From Rhodobacter calidifons (GTDB lineage: Bacteria > Pseudomonadota > Alphaproteobacteria > Rhodobacterales > Rhodobacteraceae), in assembly GCF_011174775.1 (NCBI RefSeq), contig NZ_JAANHS010000017.1, positions 1 to 57,514 on the forward strand: DNA of 57,514 nucleotides, given 5' to 3'. Of the stretch, positions 45,363 to 54,081 are shown in pieces; position 1 is the stretch's first letter; every line of letters begins with the position of its first letter. Below the pieces are notes generated by a model. It did no database searches and was not told where the DNA came from. It saw only the letters and a program-made list of their open reading frames with translations. The position numbers and the translations under genes are program-made.

Positions 45363-45743
45363 ATGCAGCGTTTCGAGTTCAAGGTCATTCCGGCCCCCAG
45401 GCGGGGCGAAAAGGCGCGGGGGGTGAAGACCACCGAGGACCGCTTTGCCCATGCGCTGGCCAATCTGATGAACCAGCTTGGCGCCGAAGGTTGGGACTAT
45501 GTGCGCGCCGATACGCTGCCCTGCGAGGAACGCGTGGGCTTTACCGGCACCAGGACGACCTTCCAGAATGTCCTCGTCTTCCGCCGCCCGCTGGTCGAGG
45601 CGGCCGCGCCGCCGTCGCCCTCCTCCCGGCTTCTTCTGGAAGAGCCGATCCCGACGGCAAAACGCCTAGGACCGGCGGACTTGCCGACACCCGGCAAGGC
45701 GCCTGCCCTCGGGCCAGCCAAGCCCGATCTCGCGGCGGAATAG
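45363..45743 (+). CDS. DUF4177 domain protein
   Basis: 126 residues from ATG 45363. The first ~75 residues form a DUF4177 fold (RFEFKVIPAP, then ALANLMNQLGAEGWDYVRADTLPCEER and a beta-strand with TTFQNVLVFRRP). The tail is Pro/Ala-rich. The family is small and of unknown function. The stop codon is directly adjacent to the convergent aminotransferase stop. Confidence 0.82.
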   Translation: MQRFEFKVIPAPRRGEKARGVKTTEDRFAHALANLMNQLGAEGWDYVRADTLPCEERVGFTGTRTTFQNVLVFRRPLVEAAAPPSPSSRLLLEEPIPTAKRLGPADLPTPGKAPALGPAKPDLAAE

Positions 45744-46844
45744 TCAGCCTGCGGCCTTCAGCGCCAGGGGCAAACATTCCTCAAGAATATCAAGCGTCTG
45801 GTCATCTCCCAGGCTGATCCGGATGCACCTGTCCAGGGGCGGCACCCCCGGCATCCGGATGAACACCCCCAGCGCCGCCAGCTCTGCCAGTACGCGCCGC
45901 GCGTGGTCTCCATCCCGGCCGCAGTCGATGGTGACGAAGTTGGTGGCCGAGGGCAGGGGCCTGAGGCCGTTCGCCAGCGCAATCCCGGCCAGCCGCACCC
46001 GCGCCGCAACCGTCCGCTCCCGCACGCCTTGCAGCCAGGCCTGATCGGCAAGTGCAGCCAGAGCGCCAGCCTGGGCTACCCGGCTCATCCCGAAATGATC
46101 GCGGATCTTGTCGAAGGCCAGCGCAAGATCGGGGTTGGTGATCGCATAGCCCACCCGAGCGCCGGCAAGCCCGTAACCCTTGGAAAAGGTCCGCATCCGG
46201 ATGACCTGCGGATGATCCGCAGCAATCACCGGCACCGTGCCGGGCGGCGCAAGGTCGGCATAGGCCTCGTCCAGGATCAGCAGGCTCGCCTCCGGCAGGT
46301 TCGCCACCATCTCCTCGACCACCGCCGCCGGATGATGCGACCCCATCGGGTTGTCCGGGTTGGCAAGGTAGATCAGGCGCGCCCCGGTCAGGCGCGCGGC
46401 CTCCAGCAAGGCCTCGGGGTCCTCGTGATCGCCCCGGTAGGGTACCCGCGTCAGCACGCCCCCATAGCCGGCCACATGGAAATTGAAGGTCGGATAGGCG
46501 CCAAGGCTGGTCACCACCTTCGTGCCCGGTTCCAGCACCAGCCGACACACCAGCCCCAAAAGCCCGTCGATCCCCGGTCCTACGGCGATATGCGCGGGCG
46601 TCACCCCATGATGGGCCGCAAGCGCCTGTTTCAGATCGTGGTTCTCCGGGTCGCCATACATCCAGGCGCCCTTTGCGGCCTCCTGCATCGCGGCCACGGC
46701 GTGCGGGGAAGGCCCGAACAGGCTCTCGTTCGCCCCGAGCCTTGCGCGGAACGGCACGCCCGTCTGCCGCTCCAGAGCCTCGGGGCCGGTGAAGGGCACG
46801 GTCGAGGGCAGGGCTGCAGCGTGGGATGTCAGGAAACGGCTCAT
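45744..46844 (-). CDS. Histidinol-phosphate aminotransferase-like PLP enzyme
   Basis: 366 residues from ATG 46844. Fold-type I class II aminotransferase: LGANESLFGPSPHAVAAM at the N-terminus, YGDPENHDLK, NPDNPMGSHH, LILDEAYADLAP and the Schiff-base Lys in RMRTFSKGYGLAGARVGY. Closest to HisC. Because HisC paralogues also act on phenylalanine, tyrosine or threonine phosphate, I leave the symbol empty. No his genes are nearby; it follows the DUF1992 gene on the same strand after 40 bp. Confidence 0.85.
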   Translation of the reverse strand: MSRFLTSHAAALPSTVPFTGPEALERQTGVPFRARLGANESLFGPSPHAVAAMQEAAKGAWMYGDPENHDLKQALAAHHGVTPAHIAVGPGIDGLLGLVCRLVLEPGTKVVTSLGAYPTFNFHVAGYGGVLTRVPYRGDHEDPEALLEAARLTGARLIYLANPDNPMGSHHPAAVVEEMVANLPEASLLILDEAYADLAPPGTVPVIAADHPQVIRMRTFSKGYGLAGARVGYAITNPDLALAFDKIRDHFGMSRVAQAGALAALADQAWLQGVRERTVAARVRLAGIALANGLRPLPSATNFVTIDCGRDGDHARRVLAELAALGVFIRMPGVPPLDRCIRISLGDDQTLDILEECLPLALKAAG

Positions 46845-46884
46845 GTCCGCGAAGCTGGCACGCAGGCAAGACCCACGCAAGACC

Positions 46885-47214
46885 TCAGCGCAGGAACTTC
46901 CTGCGGCTTTCTTCGGCGATGGCCTGCCGCATCTCCAGCCGGGCAAGCTCGGCCATCGCGGCCTTCCGCTCGGCCTGATCCGTCAGACCCGCGAGAACCT
47001 TCCGCTGCGCGATGACCTGCTTCTTCAGCGTGATCTCCTCGGGCAGGACCCCGGCTTCGGCCATGATCCTGAACCCCACGGCATCGCCGGGGGAGACGAA
47101 GGCATCGCCTCGCCGGTCGGGCAGGGGCTTGCCTTCCCCCTCCAGACCCTGCAACCGGCCCTTCATGCGGGCCTTCTGGATCTGGCGTTCGGCCAGGCGG
47201 GACAGCCAGGACAT
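46885..47214 (-). CDS. DUF1992 (DnaJC28-like) small protein
   Basis: 109 residues from ATG 47214. The DUF1992 core is visible at the N-terminus: LAERQIQKARMKGRLQGLEGEGKPLPD, then GFRIMAEAGVLPEEITLKKQV and a charged helix. The domain is shared with the eukaryotic DnaJC28 protein; its role is unknown. It lies between valS and the aminotransferase on the same strand, with a palindromic repeat between it and valS. Confidence 0.9.
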   Translation of the reverse strand: MSWLSRLAERQIQKARMKGRLQGLEGEGKPLPDRRGDAFVSPGDAVGFRIMAEAGVLPEEITLKKQVIAQRKVLAGLTDQAERKAAMAELARLEMRQAIAEESRRKFLR

Positions 47215-47260
47215 GCGGCACCTCCATCCGGAAGATGGCCCCAGGGACCAGAGGTCGCAC

Positions 47261-47304
47261 GGGGGCCGTCTGCCCCCCTCGGCCTTCGGCCTCACCCCCC
47301 GAGG
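47261..47304 (-). repeat. GC-rich palindromic repeat, minus-strand copy
   Basis: Read on the minus strand, CCTCGGGGGGTGAG, inner hairpin GGCC-GAA-GGCC, then GAGGGGGGCAGACGGCCCCC. The flanks match the repeat at 26188-26248, while the inner hairpin is shorter. It lies between the valS stop and the DUF1992 start. Confidence 0.7.
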
Positions 47305-47329
47305 CATCCGACCGTCGGACCCTGGCGCC

Positions 47330-50323
47330 TCAGCCCAGATCAGACAGCCGCCGCAGGGCCTCCTGAAGTTTCGCGGCTTCCTCGACCCGCGCCTCGAGGT
47401 TCGACTGCGCCTCCATCACCACATCCTCGGGCGCGGATTTGACGAAGTTCGGGTTGTCGAGCCGGCCTTTCAGCCCGCCGATCTCCTTTTGCAGCCTGTC
47501 GCAAGCTTTCTGGAGGCGGGCCTTCTCCTCGGCAATGTCGATAAGCCCCTCCAGCGGAATGGCGAAGGCCGCGCCCTCGGCCGCCACGGCGATGCTGGCC
47601 TTCGGGGCCGCGCCTTCGGTGACGGTGTCGATCCGCGCCAGCCGCTTGATCAGCACCTCATTGCGCTGAAACGCGGCGCGGGCCTCGTCGGTCAGCGAGG
47701 TCGCCACCAGATCCGCCTTCAGCCCCACCGGCACATGCACCTGCGCGCGGGCCGAGCGGATGTCGTCGATGAGCGTGGTGACGAAGGTCATCTCGCGTTC
47801 CGCCGCGCGGTCGATCAGCGTCGCGGGCAGCTCTGGCCAGTCGGTGTGCACCAGAAGCTTCGCCCGGCGTCCGGTCGTCCCCCAGAGCTCTTCGGTGATG
47901 AAGGGCATGAAGGGGTGCAAAAGGATCATCGACTGATCCAGCACCCAGGCCATGGTCTTGCGGGTTTCCTCGGCATCGGGGCCGTCGAAGAGCGGCTTGG
48001 CGAATTCGACATACCAGTCGCAGACCTTGCCCCAGACGAACTTGTAAAGCGCATCGGCGGCGGTGTCGAAGCGGAAGTTCTCAAGCGACTCGTTCACTTC
48101 GGCGAGCGTCTTCGCCGTCTCGCCGATGATCCACTTGTTCGCCGTGGCCCCTGGGCTGGGGGCGGGGCCGGTCGCGTGACCTTCCCAGACGCCATTCATT
48201 TCGGCAAAGCGGCAGGCGTTCCACAGCTTGGTGCCGAAGTTCCGGTACCCTGCGATGCGCTGGGTATCGAGCTTCAGCACGCCGCCGAGGCTTGCCATCG
48301 CGGCGTTGGCGAACCGCAGCGCATCGGCGCCGTATTCGTCGATGATCTCCAACGGGTCGATGACGTTGCCCAGGGACTTCGACATCTTCTTGCCCTTGGC
48401 GTCGCGGACCAGGCCATGCAGATAGACGGTGCGGAAGGGCACGTCGTTCACCACAGCCAGCTGCATCATCATCATCCGGGCGACCCAGAAGAACAGGATG
48501 TCCTGCCCGGTCACAAGGACCGAGGTGGGGAAGTATTTCTTCAGTTCTTCCGTGGGTTCGGGCCAGCCGAGCGTGCCGATCGGCCAGAGGCCGGAGGAGA
48601 ACCAGGTGTCGAGGACGTCGGGGTCGCGGGTGAGCTTGCGGCCGGGCGCCATGGCCTGCGCGGCGGCTTCGTTTTCGGCGCAATACTGGTTGCCGTCCTC
48701 GTCGAACCAGACAGGGATCTGATGTCCCCACCAAAGCTGGCGGCTGATGCACCAGGGTTCGATGTTTTCCAACCAGTGGTAATAGGTCTTCTCGCCCGAG
48801 GGCGGGATGATCTTCGTCCGGCCCGAGCGCACCGCCTCCAGCGCCGGTTCCACGATCTTCGCGGTATCGACGAACCACTGGTCGGTCAGCATCGGCTCGA
48901 TCACCACCTTCGACCGATCGCCGAAGGGCTGCATGATGGGTTTGGACTCGACGTAGGGGATCATCTCGACCCCGTCCCGGGCTTGACCCGGGACCTCGTC
49001 CGATGCCGCAGCGCCTGGCTCGGCCAGAGGCCCCGGGTCAAGCCCGGGGCGGGGTTTCGCGGGCGGGGCGGGCACCATCACCGCCAGCCCCTCAGCCGTG
49101 ATCGCCTCGACCACGCGCTTTCTTGCCTCGTACCGATCCAGTCCGCGCAGATCGTCCGGCACCAGGTTCAGCGCGTCGATCTCGGCCTCGGACAGGGTGA
49201 ACGGCTGCTCCGCGATCCCCGGCGTCGCATAGCCCTTGGCCACCAGCCAGGCCCGCGACATCCGCTGCGCCACCTTCGCCGCCTCAGCATAGGGCACTCC
49301 GTCCGCCCGCATGTGTGCCCGGGTGTCCATCAGCCGGTAGCAGGGAATGCCCGCGCGCCTGGCCACCGCATAGTCGTTGAAGTCATGCGCCCCGGTGATC
49401 TTCACCGCGCCCGAGCCGAAAGTCGGGTCCGGATACTCATCCGTGATGATCGGGATCAACCGGCGATGCTCTTTCGGCCCAACCGGAATTTCGCAAAGTT
49501 TCCCGACGATTGGCGCATACCGTTCATCCGATGGATGAACCGCCACCGCCCCGTCGCCCAGCATCGTCTCGGGCCGCGTCGTGGCGATGGAGATATAGTT
49601 GCGCACCTCGCGGAAGGTGACGTTGCCGTCCGCGTCCTTCTCGACATATTCGTAGGTTTCGCCCCCCGCGAGCGGATACTTGAAGTGCCACATGTGGCCG
49701 GGGACTTCGATGTTCTCGACCTCAAGGTCCGAGATCGCCGTCTCGAAATGCGGGTCCCAGTTCACCAGCCGCTTGCCGCGGTAGATCAGGCCCTTGTTGT
49801 AGAGATCGACGAAGACCTTGATGACGGCGTCGTGGAAGTTGCCCTCCTCGTCCGCAGGGGCACCCGGGGCACCCGACATCGTGAACGCCTCGCGGTCCCA
49901 GTCGCAGGAACAGCCCAACCGCTGCAACTGCCCGATGATCGTGCCCCGCGATTTCTGTTTCTGTTGCCAAACCCTTGCGGTGAATTTCTCGCGTCCCATC
50001 TCCCTGCGCGAGGGCTCGCCGTTCGCGGCCATCTCGCGTTCGGTCACCATCTGGGTCGCGATCCCCGCATGGTCCGTCCCCGGCTGCCACAGCGTGTCGT
50101 CGCCCTTCATGCGGTGCCAGCGCACCAGGATGTCCTGCAGCGTGTTGTTGAACGCATGCCCCATATGCAGGCTGCCGGTGACATTCGGAGGCGGGATCAT
50201 CACCGAAAACGCCGGACGTCCCGGCTTGGCATTGGCCCCGGCCCCGAAGGCCCTGGCCTTCAGCCAGCGCTGCGAGATGCGGGCTTCGGCCTCGGCGGCG
50301 TTGAAGGTCTTTTCCATCGGCAT
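47330..50323 (-). CDS. valS: Valine--tRNA ligase
   Basis: 997 residues from ATG 50323 after AAGGGGATTG. Class I synthetase: HIGH-type [19 protein letters not shown] near the N-terminus, an editing domain in the middle, KMSKS-type [13 protein letters not shown], the anticodon-binding domain, and a C-terminal coiled coil (about 930-990). An unusual Pro/Gly-rich stretch ([20 protein letters not shown] and onward, about residues 420-450) is encoded by an 85-bp palindromic repeat inside the gene, just before [19 protein letters not shown]. The repeat keeps frame, so the enzyme should be functional. Confidence 0.97.
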   Translation of the reverse strand: MPMEKTFNAAEAEARISQRWLKARAFGAGANAKPGRPAFSVMIPPPNVTGSLHMGHAFNNTLQDILVRWHRMKGDDTLWQPGTDHAGIATQMVTEREMAANGEPSRREMGREKFTARVWQQKQKSRGTIIGQLQRLGCSCDWDREAFTMSGAPGAPADEEGNFHDAVIKVFVDLYNKGLIYRGKRLVNWDPHFETAISDLEVENIEVPGHMWHFKYPLAGGETYEYVEKDADGNVTFREVRNYISIATTRPETMLGDGAVAVHPSDERYAPIVGKLCEIPVGPKEHRRLIPIITDEYPDPTFGSGAVKITGAHDFNDYAVARRAGIPCYRLMDTRAHMRADGVPYAEAAKVAQRMSRAWLVAKGYATPGIAEQPFTLSEAEIDALNLVPDDLRGLDRYEARKRVVEAITAEGLAVMVPAPPAKPRPGLDPGPLAEPGAAASDEVPGQARDGVEMIPYVESKPIMQPFGDRSKVVIEPMLTDQWFVDTAKIVEPALEAVRSGRTKIIPPSGEKTYYHWLENIEPWCISRQLWWGHQIPVWFDEDGNQYCAENEAAAQAMAPGRKLTRDPDVLDTWFSSGLWPIGTLGWPEPTEELKKYFPTSVLVTGQDILFFWVARMMMMQLAVVNDVPFRTVYLHGLVRDAKGKKMSKSLGNVIDPLEIIDEYGADALRFANAAMASLGGVLKLDTQRIAGYRNFGTKLWNACRFAEMNGVWEGHATGPAPSPGATANKWIIGETAKTLAEVNESLENFRFDTAADALYKFVWGKVCDWYVEFAKPLFDGPDAEETRKTMAWVLDQSMILLHPFMPFITEELWGTTGRRAKLLVHTDWPELPATLIDRAAEREMTFVTTLIDDIRSARAQVHVPVGLKADLVATSLTDEARAAFQRNEVLIKRLARIDTVTEGAAPKASIAVAAEGAAFAIPLEGLIDIAEEKARLQKACDRLQKEIGGLKGRLDNPNFVKSAPEDVVMEAQSNLEARVEEAAKLQEALRRLSDLG
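48970..49054. repeat. Palindromic repeat inserted in frame within valS
   Basis: Two 28-bp arms (48970-48997 and 49027-49054) are inverted copies matching at 26 of 28 positions, around a 29-bp loop. The arm core is CCCGGGCTTGACCCGGG. This type of sequence is normally intergenic in Alphaproteobacteria. Here it is translated as part of valyl-tRNA synthetase. Confidence 0.88.
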
Positions 50324-50381
50324 GTGGCAATCCCCTTGCGTCCGGGCGGGTATTAGCCTGACCCGCACGGAAGGGGAAGCG

Positions 50382-51152
50382 TCAGAAGGGCGGCAGACCC
50401 ATCAGGGCCCGGGCAAAGCACCAGCCGACCAGCGCCGTGAACCCCGCCGCCGTCGCCCAGACCGCTGCCCGGCTGCCCGTCAGCCCGGCCAGGGGAACAA
50501 CATGCATCGCATGGGTCGCCAGGAAATGCGCCAGGCGCAGGTCGCCCACCTCCCGCGACCAGCCCATCAGCGGCATCCGCGCACCGGTCACTGGCGTGCC
50601 CACCAGATGCCCGGTCCCCGATGACATCGTTCCGGCCACCGGCACGGTGAGGACAAAGGTCAGAACCAGACCCAATGCCAGCGCCAGCATCGGGGGGTCT
50701 GCCCGGTGGCGCCAGAACACCACGCCCATCGCCAGCGACAGCGAGGTCAGCACCACCGCCGCAAGACCCATCAGCGGGTAGATCACCCCCCAGAGCCCAA
50801 CGGTGTTGAAATGCGAGGCGGTGCCAAGCGCCGCCGCCCCGCCAATCCACAGCAGCTCGGCGATGATGCAGGCCGCCACCGCGCCGATATAGATCCGCCA
50901 GCGACGCGAGGTGAACGTGCCCTCGGGCAAAAGCATCGCGTAGATCGCCAGCGACCCGGTATAGACCACCAGCGCCAGGTGGAACTTCAAGGGCTTCAGC
51001 CAGATGCTGTCGCCCTGGAACATGCGCCCGTCCAGCCCGTAGGCGGCCATCACCGGCAGGGCGGTCAGGGCCACGAGCAGCGTCAGGCGCATCAGGTGCG
51101 GGTTGGGGGATGAGGCGGCCCAGGCGCGGGGCAGGGCAGGGATGGCGGTCAT
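50382..51152 (-). CDS. Multi-pass membrane protein, family not identified
   Basis: 256 residues from ATG 51152, which overlaps the ABA4-like stop (ATGA). About seven membrane helices. There are conserved-looking segments [21 protein letters not shown] and [15 protein letters not shown], the latter with several His residues that could bind haem or metal, and [13 protein letters not shown] do not recognise a function. Coupling to the ABA4-like gene suggests a shared role and shared control by the TetR regulator. Confidence 0.8.
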   Translation of the reverse strand: MTAIPALPRAWAASSPNPHLMRLTLLVALTALPVMAAYGLDGRMFQGDSIWLKPLKFHLALVVYTGSLAIYAMLLPEGTFTSRRWRIYIGAVAACIIAELLWIGGAAALGTASHFNTVGLWGVIYPLMGLAAVVLTSLSLAMGVVFWRHRADPPMLALALGLVLTFVLTVPVAGTMSSGTGHLVGTPVTGARMPLMGWSREVGDLRLAHFLATHAMHVVPLAGLTGSRAAVWATAAGFTALVGWCFARALMGLPPF

Positions 51153-51574
51153 GGCAGAACCTTTCGGGTCAAAGTGAAACGCAGGATGCCAAAGGCCAGA
51201 AGGCCTGCGGGACCGAAAAGGAAGGTCAGCACCAGGCAGGGGATCACCGCCCAATGCGCGATGCCCTCGGCCCGCGCGGTGCGGACCTCCCAGGCGCCAA
51301 GTAACAGGTCGAAGGCCAGGTAATGCAGCCAGCCGGCAAGTGCTGTGTGCGGGTGGGTGAACAGAGCCATCACCTCGGGCAGCGACCCGAAGCCGCCCGG
51401 TGCCTCCCACCAGAAGGCCAGGACCAGACCGGCATAGGCCAGTGACAGGACCAGCGGCACTGTGGCCGCCGCCACCGACTGCGCCAGTCGCGGCGCAAGC
51501 GGCGCGGCAAGAAGCGCCAGCCAGCCAAGCAGGGCCATGGGATTCGCAATCTGGAACAGGGCGTCGGCGGGCAT
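51149..51574 (-). CDS. ABA4-like (DUF4281) membrane protein
   Basis: 141 residues from ATG 51574 with GGAAGGG upstream (ATG 51589 is also in frame). Four membrane helices with the family marks LFQIANPMALLGWLAL, THPHTALAGWLHYLAFDLLLGAWEV and the C-terminal FLFGPAGLLAFGILRF. Plant ABA4 is required for neoxanthin formation; bacterial relatives have no confirmed reaction, and a carotenoid or other isoprenoid link is only a possibility. It is divergent from the TetR gene. Confidence 0.85.
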   Translation of the reverse strand: MPADALFQIANPMALLGWLALLAAPLAPRLAQSVAAATVPLVLSLAYAGLVLAFWWEAPGGFGSLPEVMALFTHPHTALAGWLHYLAFDLLLGAWEVRTARAEGIAHWAVIPCLVLTFLFGPAGLLAFGILRFTLTRKVLP

Positions 51575-51587
51575 CTTTTCCCTTCCC

Positions 51588-51650
51588 ATCTTTACATTGT
51601 CAGGATTACAGCGCAGCCCACCCTGCCGTCAAGAAAAATCTTTACGTTGG
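51588..51650. promoter_or_regulatory. Paired repeats in the TetR/ABA4-like intergenic region
   Basis: ATCTTTACATTG (51588-51599) and ATCTTTACGTTG (51638-51649) are direct repeats exactly 50 bp apart, matching at 11 of 12 positions. The second also forms ATCTTT-N7-AAAGAT. They are candidate operators for the adjacent TetR protein. Confidence 0.5.
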
Positions 51651-51675
51651 AAAGATGACCGGCTAAGCACTCAGA

Positions 51676-52287
51676 ATGTCACAGAAACCCTATCATCACG
51701 GCGATCTCCGGGCCGCACTTCTGGCGGCGGCCGAGGCCGAACTTGCCGAAAAGGGGGTCGAGGGGTTCTCGCTCCGCTCCGTCGCCAAACGCGCCGGGGT
51801 CAGCCATGCCGCCCCCGCGCATCATTTCGGCGATACTGGCGGGCTCCTGACCGCGCTGGCGGTTGAGGGCTTCACCCGGTTCCAGGACACGCTGGACGCC
51901 CGCGAACAGGGCGCGACGGACGACCGGGACCGCGCGGTCCGCGCGGGACTGGGCTACCTGGAATTTGCGCTGGCGAGGCCGGCTCTGTTCCGCCTGATCT
52001 TCTCTTCGGCGCGACCCGATTATGCCGCGCCCGAACTGACGGCGGCAGCCAGCCGGGCCTACGACCATCTGGTCGGGCTGATCCGGGCGCTCGGCGGCGA
52101 CGAGACCGATGTCATCGCCCTCTGGGCCACCAGCCACGGGATCGCCGATCTCTCGGCGGGCCACAAGATGCGGACGCTCCAGGGCAAATCCCTTGCCGAA
52201 CGCGAGGCGATGATCCGCAGCGTCCTGTTGCGCTGCCTTCCCGCGGCGGCACCGGAATTCTCACGAATTCCGGACCGGAGCCTTTGA
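51676..52287 (+). CDS. TetR/AcrR-family regulator
   Basis: 203 residues. The N-terminal TetR helix-turn-helix covers about 8-55 (LLAAAEAELAEKGVEGFSLRSVAKRAGVSHAAPAHHFGDTGGLLTAL). The C-terminal ligand domain resembles the WHG/TetR_C_33 type (YLEFALARPALFRLIFSS). The last dozen codons (PEFSRIPDRSL) are supplied by a three-hairpin element. It is divergent from the ABA4-like/membrane-protein pair, the probable targets. Ligand unknown. Confidence 0.9.
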   Translation: MSQKPYHHGDLRAALLAAAEAELAEKGVEGFSLRSVAKRAGVSHAAPAHHFGDTGGLLTALAVEGFTRFQDTLDAREQGATDDRDRAVRAGLGYLEFALARPALFRLIFSSARPDYAAPELTAAASRAYDHLVGLIRALGGDETDVIALWATSHGIADLSAGHKMRTLQGKSLAEREAMIRSVLLRCLPAAAPEFSRIPDRSL

Positions 52288-52319
52288 AGGCTCCGGACCG
52301 ATTTCCGCGGGGAAATCGG
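52252..52319. terminator. Three-hairpin element between convergent genes, copy 2
   Basis: Hairpins at 52252-52273 (CCGGAATTC/GAATTCCGG), 52275-52296 (CCGGAGCCTT/AAGGCTCCGG) and 52298-52319 (CCGATTTCC/GGAAATCGG). They have the same order and spacing as 22971-23037. The TetR stop codon lies at the apex of the second hairpin. Probably a bidirectional terminator. Confidence 0.75.
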
Positions 52320-52326
52320 CGGGGGA

Positions 52327-52782
52327 TCAGACCGGCAGCCCGGCATCGGCCTTGGGCTGGGCCATCACGATCTGGCTCTGCACGCGCGCCACGGCCGGGT
52401 TCGGCAACAGCCGCTCGTGGATCAGCGCGTTCAGCGCGGGCAGGTCCTCGCACCAGACCCGCAAGAGGTAATCCGCCTCGCCCGTCAGCGTCCAGCAGGC
52501 CACGACCTCGGGCAGGGTGGCGATCAGGCGCAGGAACTCCCGCGCGGCCTCGGGCGAATGCGCGGCCATCTGCACCTGGACGAAGGCCTGCACCGTCAGC
52601 CCCAGCCGAGCCGGGGAAAGCCGGGCGACATAGCCGGTAATCAGCCCCTCTGCCTCCAGCCGCGCGCGGCGGCGGGCGGCCTGGCTGGCCGACAGGCGCA
52701 GAAGGTCGCCCAGCTCCTGCGCGGTGATCTGGGCATTGGCCTGCACCGCCGCCAGCAGGCGCGAATCGATCTCGTCCAGCAT
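52327..52782 (-). CDS. Lrp/AsnC-family regulator
   Basis: 151 residues from ATG 52782 (MLDEIDSRLLAAVQANAQIT), the family start; ATG 52809 is in frame but has no ribosome site. N-terminal helix-turn-helix (LGDLLRLSASQAARRRARLEAEG). C-terminal RAM domain (VQAFVQVQM ... CWTLTGEADYLLRV), which binds amino acids in relatives. It is divergent from hppD, so tyrosine or phenylalanine sensing and control of hppD is the natural guess. Confidence 0.93.
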   Translation of the reverse strand: MLDEIDSRLLAAVQANAQITAQELGDLLRLSASQAARRRARLEAEGLITGYVARLSPARLGLTVQAFVQVQMAAHSPEAAREFLRLIATLPEVVACWTLTGEADYLLRVWCEDLPALNALIHERLLPNPAVARVQSQIVMAQPKADAGLPV

Positions 52783-52822
52783 GCGTGAAACTCGCGGAAT
52801 TGAAAACATAGGCGCAATGGAC

Positions 52823-52858
52823 GCGCATCATATTCGAAAAACAAGCCAAAAAATGCGC
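52823..52858. promoter_or_regulatory. Inverted repeat in the Lrp/hppD promoter region
   Basis: GCGCAT (52823-52828) and ATGCGC (52853-52858) flank an A-rich 24-bp spacer (ATTCGAAAAACAAGCCAAAA). A/T-rich centres with distant half-sites suit Lrp-type binding. No -35/-10 assignment is safe. Confidence 0.4.
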
Positions 52859-52921
52859 GCCGTCTGCGGTCATGCCATGGCATCTTTACAGGGTAGTCCG
52901 TGCCAGCCTCAGGAGCCGCCC

Positions 52922-54016
52922 ATGGGACCCTTTCCGCATTCAGCCCCGCGCGCCGTGATCTCGGCGGAGAATCCGGCCGGGACCGACGGGTTCGAGTTCG
53001 TCGAATTCGCCCATCCGAACCCCGACGAGCTGCGCGCCACCTTCGCCCGGATGGGTTACACGCTCACCGCCCGGCACAAGACCAGGGCGATCGAGCTCTG
53101 GCAGCAGGGCGACATCACCTACATCCTGAACGACGAGCCCGGCAGCCACGCCCGCCGCTTCGTCGAGGATCACGGCCCCTGCGCCCCGTCGATGGGCTGG
53201 CGGGTGGTCGATGCCGTGCATGCCTTCGCCCATGCCGTGAAGAACGGCGCGCAACCCTTTGACGGACCTGGAAAAGCGCTGGACCTGCCCGCCATCGTCG
53301 GCATCGGCGGTTCTCTGATCTACTTCACCGACCGCTACGGCGATGCGACCCCCTATGACGCCGAGTTCGACTGGGTGGCGCCGCCGAAACCGAAAGGGGT
53401 GGGGTTCCACTACCTCGACCACCTGACCCACAACGTCCATCGCGGCAACATGGACAAGTGGTTCGACTTCTACGGCCGCCTGTTCAACTTCCGCCAGATC
53501 CGGTTCTTCGATATCGAGGGCAAGTTCTCGGGTCTGCATTCCCGCGCGCTGACCAGCCCCTGCGGCCGGATCCGTATTCCGGTGAACGAGGACCGGGGCG
53601 AGACCGGGCAGATCGTCGAATATCTCAAGCGTTACAACGGCGAAGGCATCCAGCACATCGCCGTCGGGACCGATGATCTTTATGCGGCGGTCGATGCGAT
53701 TGCCGAGGCCGGGGTGAAGTTCATGCCCAAGCCGCCGATGGCCTATTACGAGATGTCCAAGACTCGCGTCGCGGGCCACACCGAACCTCTGGACCGCATG
53801 GCCAGGCACGGCATCCTGATCGACGGCGAGGGTGTCGTTGACGGCGGCGAGACCAAGATCCTGTTGCAGATCTTCTCAAGGACGATGGTCGGCCCGATCT
53901 TCTTCGAATTCATCCAGCGCAAGGGCGATGAGGGTTTCGGCGAAGGCAACTTCCGCGCGCTGTTCGAGTCGATCGAACAGGACCAGATCGAACGCGGTGT
54001 GCTGAAGGCTTCGTGA
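52922..54016 (+). CDS. hppD: 4-Hydroxyphenylpyruvate dioxygenase
   Basis: 364 residues from ATG 52922 after AGGAG. Two vicinal-oxygen-chelate domains. Fe(II) ligands fall at His167 (YLDHLTHNV), about His244 (IQHIAVGTDD) and about Glu328 (FFEFIQRKGDEGFGEGNF). It converts 4-hydroxyphenylpyruvate to homogentisate in tyrosine catabolism, with O2. Downstream hmg/mai/fah genes are not in the window. It is divergent from an Lrp regulator. Confidence 0.97.
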   Translation: MGPFPHSAPRAVISAENPAGTDGFEFVEFAHPNPDELRATFARMGYTLTARHKTRAIELWQQGDITYILNDEPGSHARRFVEDHGPCAPSMGWRVVDAVHAFAHAVKNGAQPFDGPGKALDLPAIVGIGGSLIYFTDRYGDATPYDAEFDWVAPPKPKGVGFHYLDHLTHNVHRGNMDKWFDFYGRLFNFRQIRFFDIEGKFSGLHSRALTSPCGRIRIPVNEDRGETGQIVEYLKRYNGEGIQHIAVGTDDLYAAVDAIAEAGVKFMPKPPMAYYEMSKTRVAGHTEPLDRMARHGILIDGEGVVDGGETKILLQIFSRTMVGPIFFEFIQRKGDEGFGEGNFRALFESIEQDQIERGVLKAS

Positions 54017-54081
54017 CGCCTCCTGGTTCGACTGCGTCTCCTCGTCGGCCTTTCGCGGAACAGCGTCGGACGCGCTGGGGT

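Noticed and set aside
47012-50356. A 1114-codon open frame on the plus strand across valS
   Set aside because: It is the antisense shadow of valS. GC-rich third positions keep stop codons rare opposite real genes, and the translation is Arg/His/Gly-rich without any domain.
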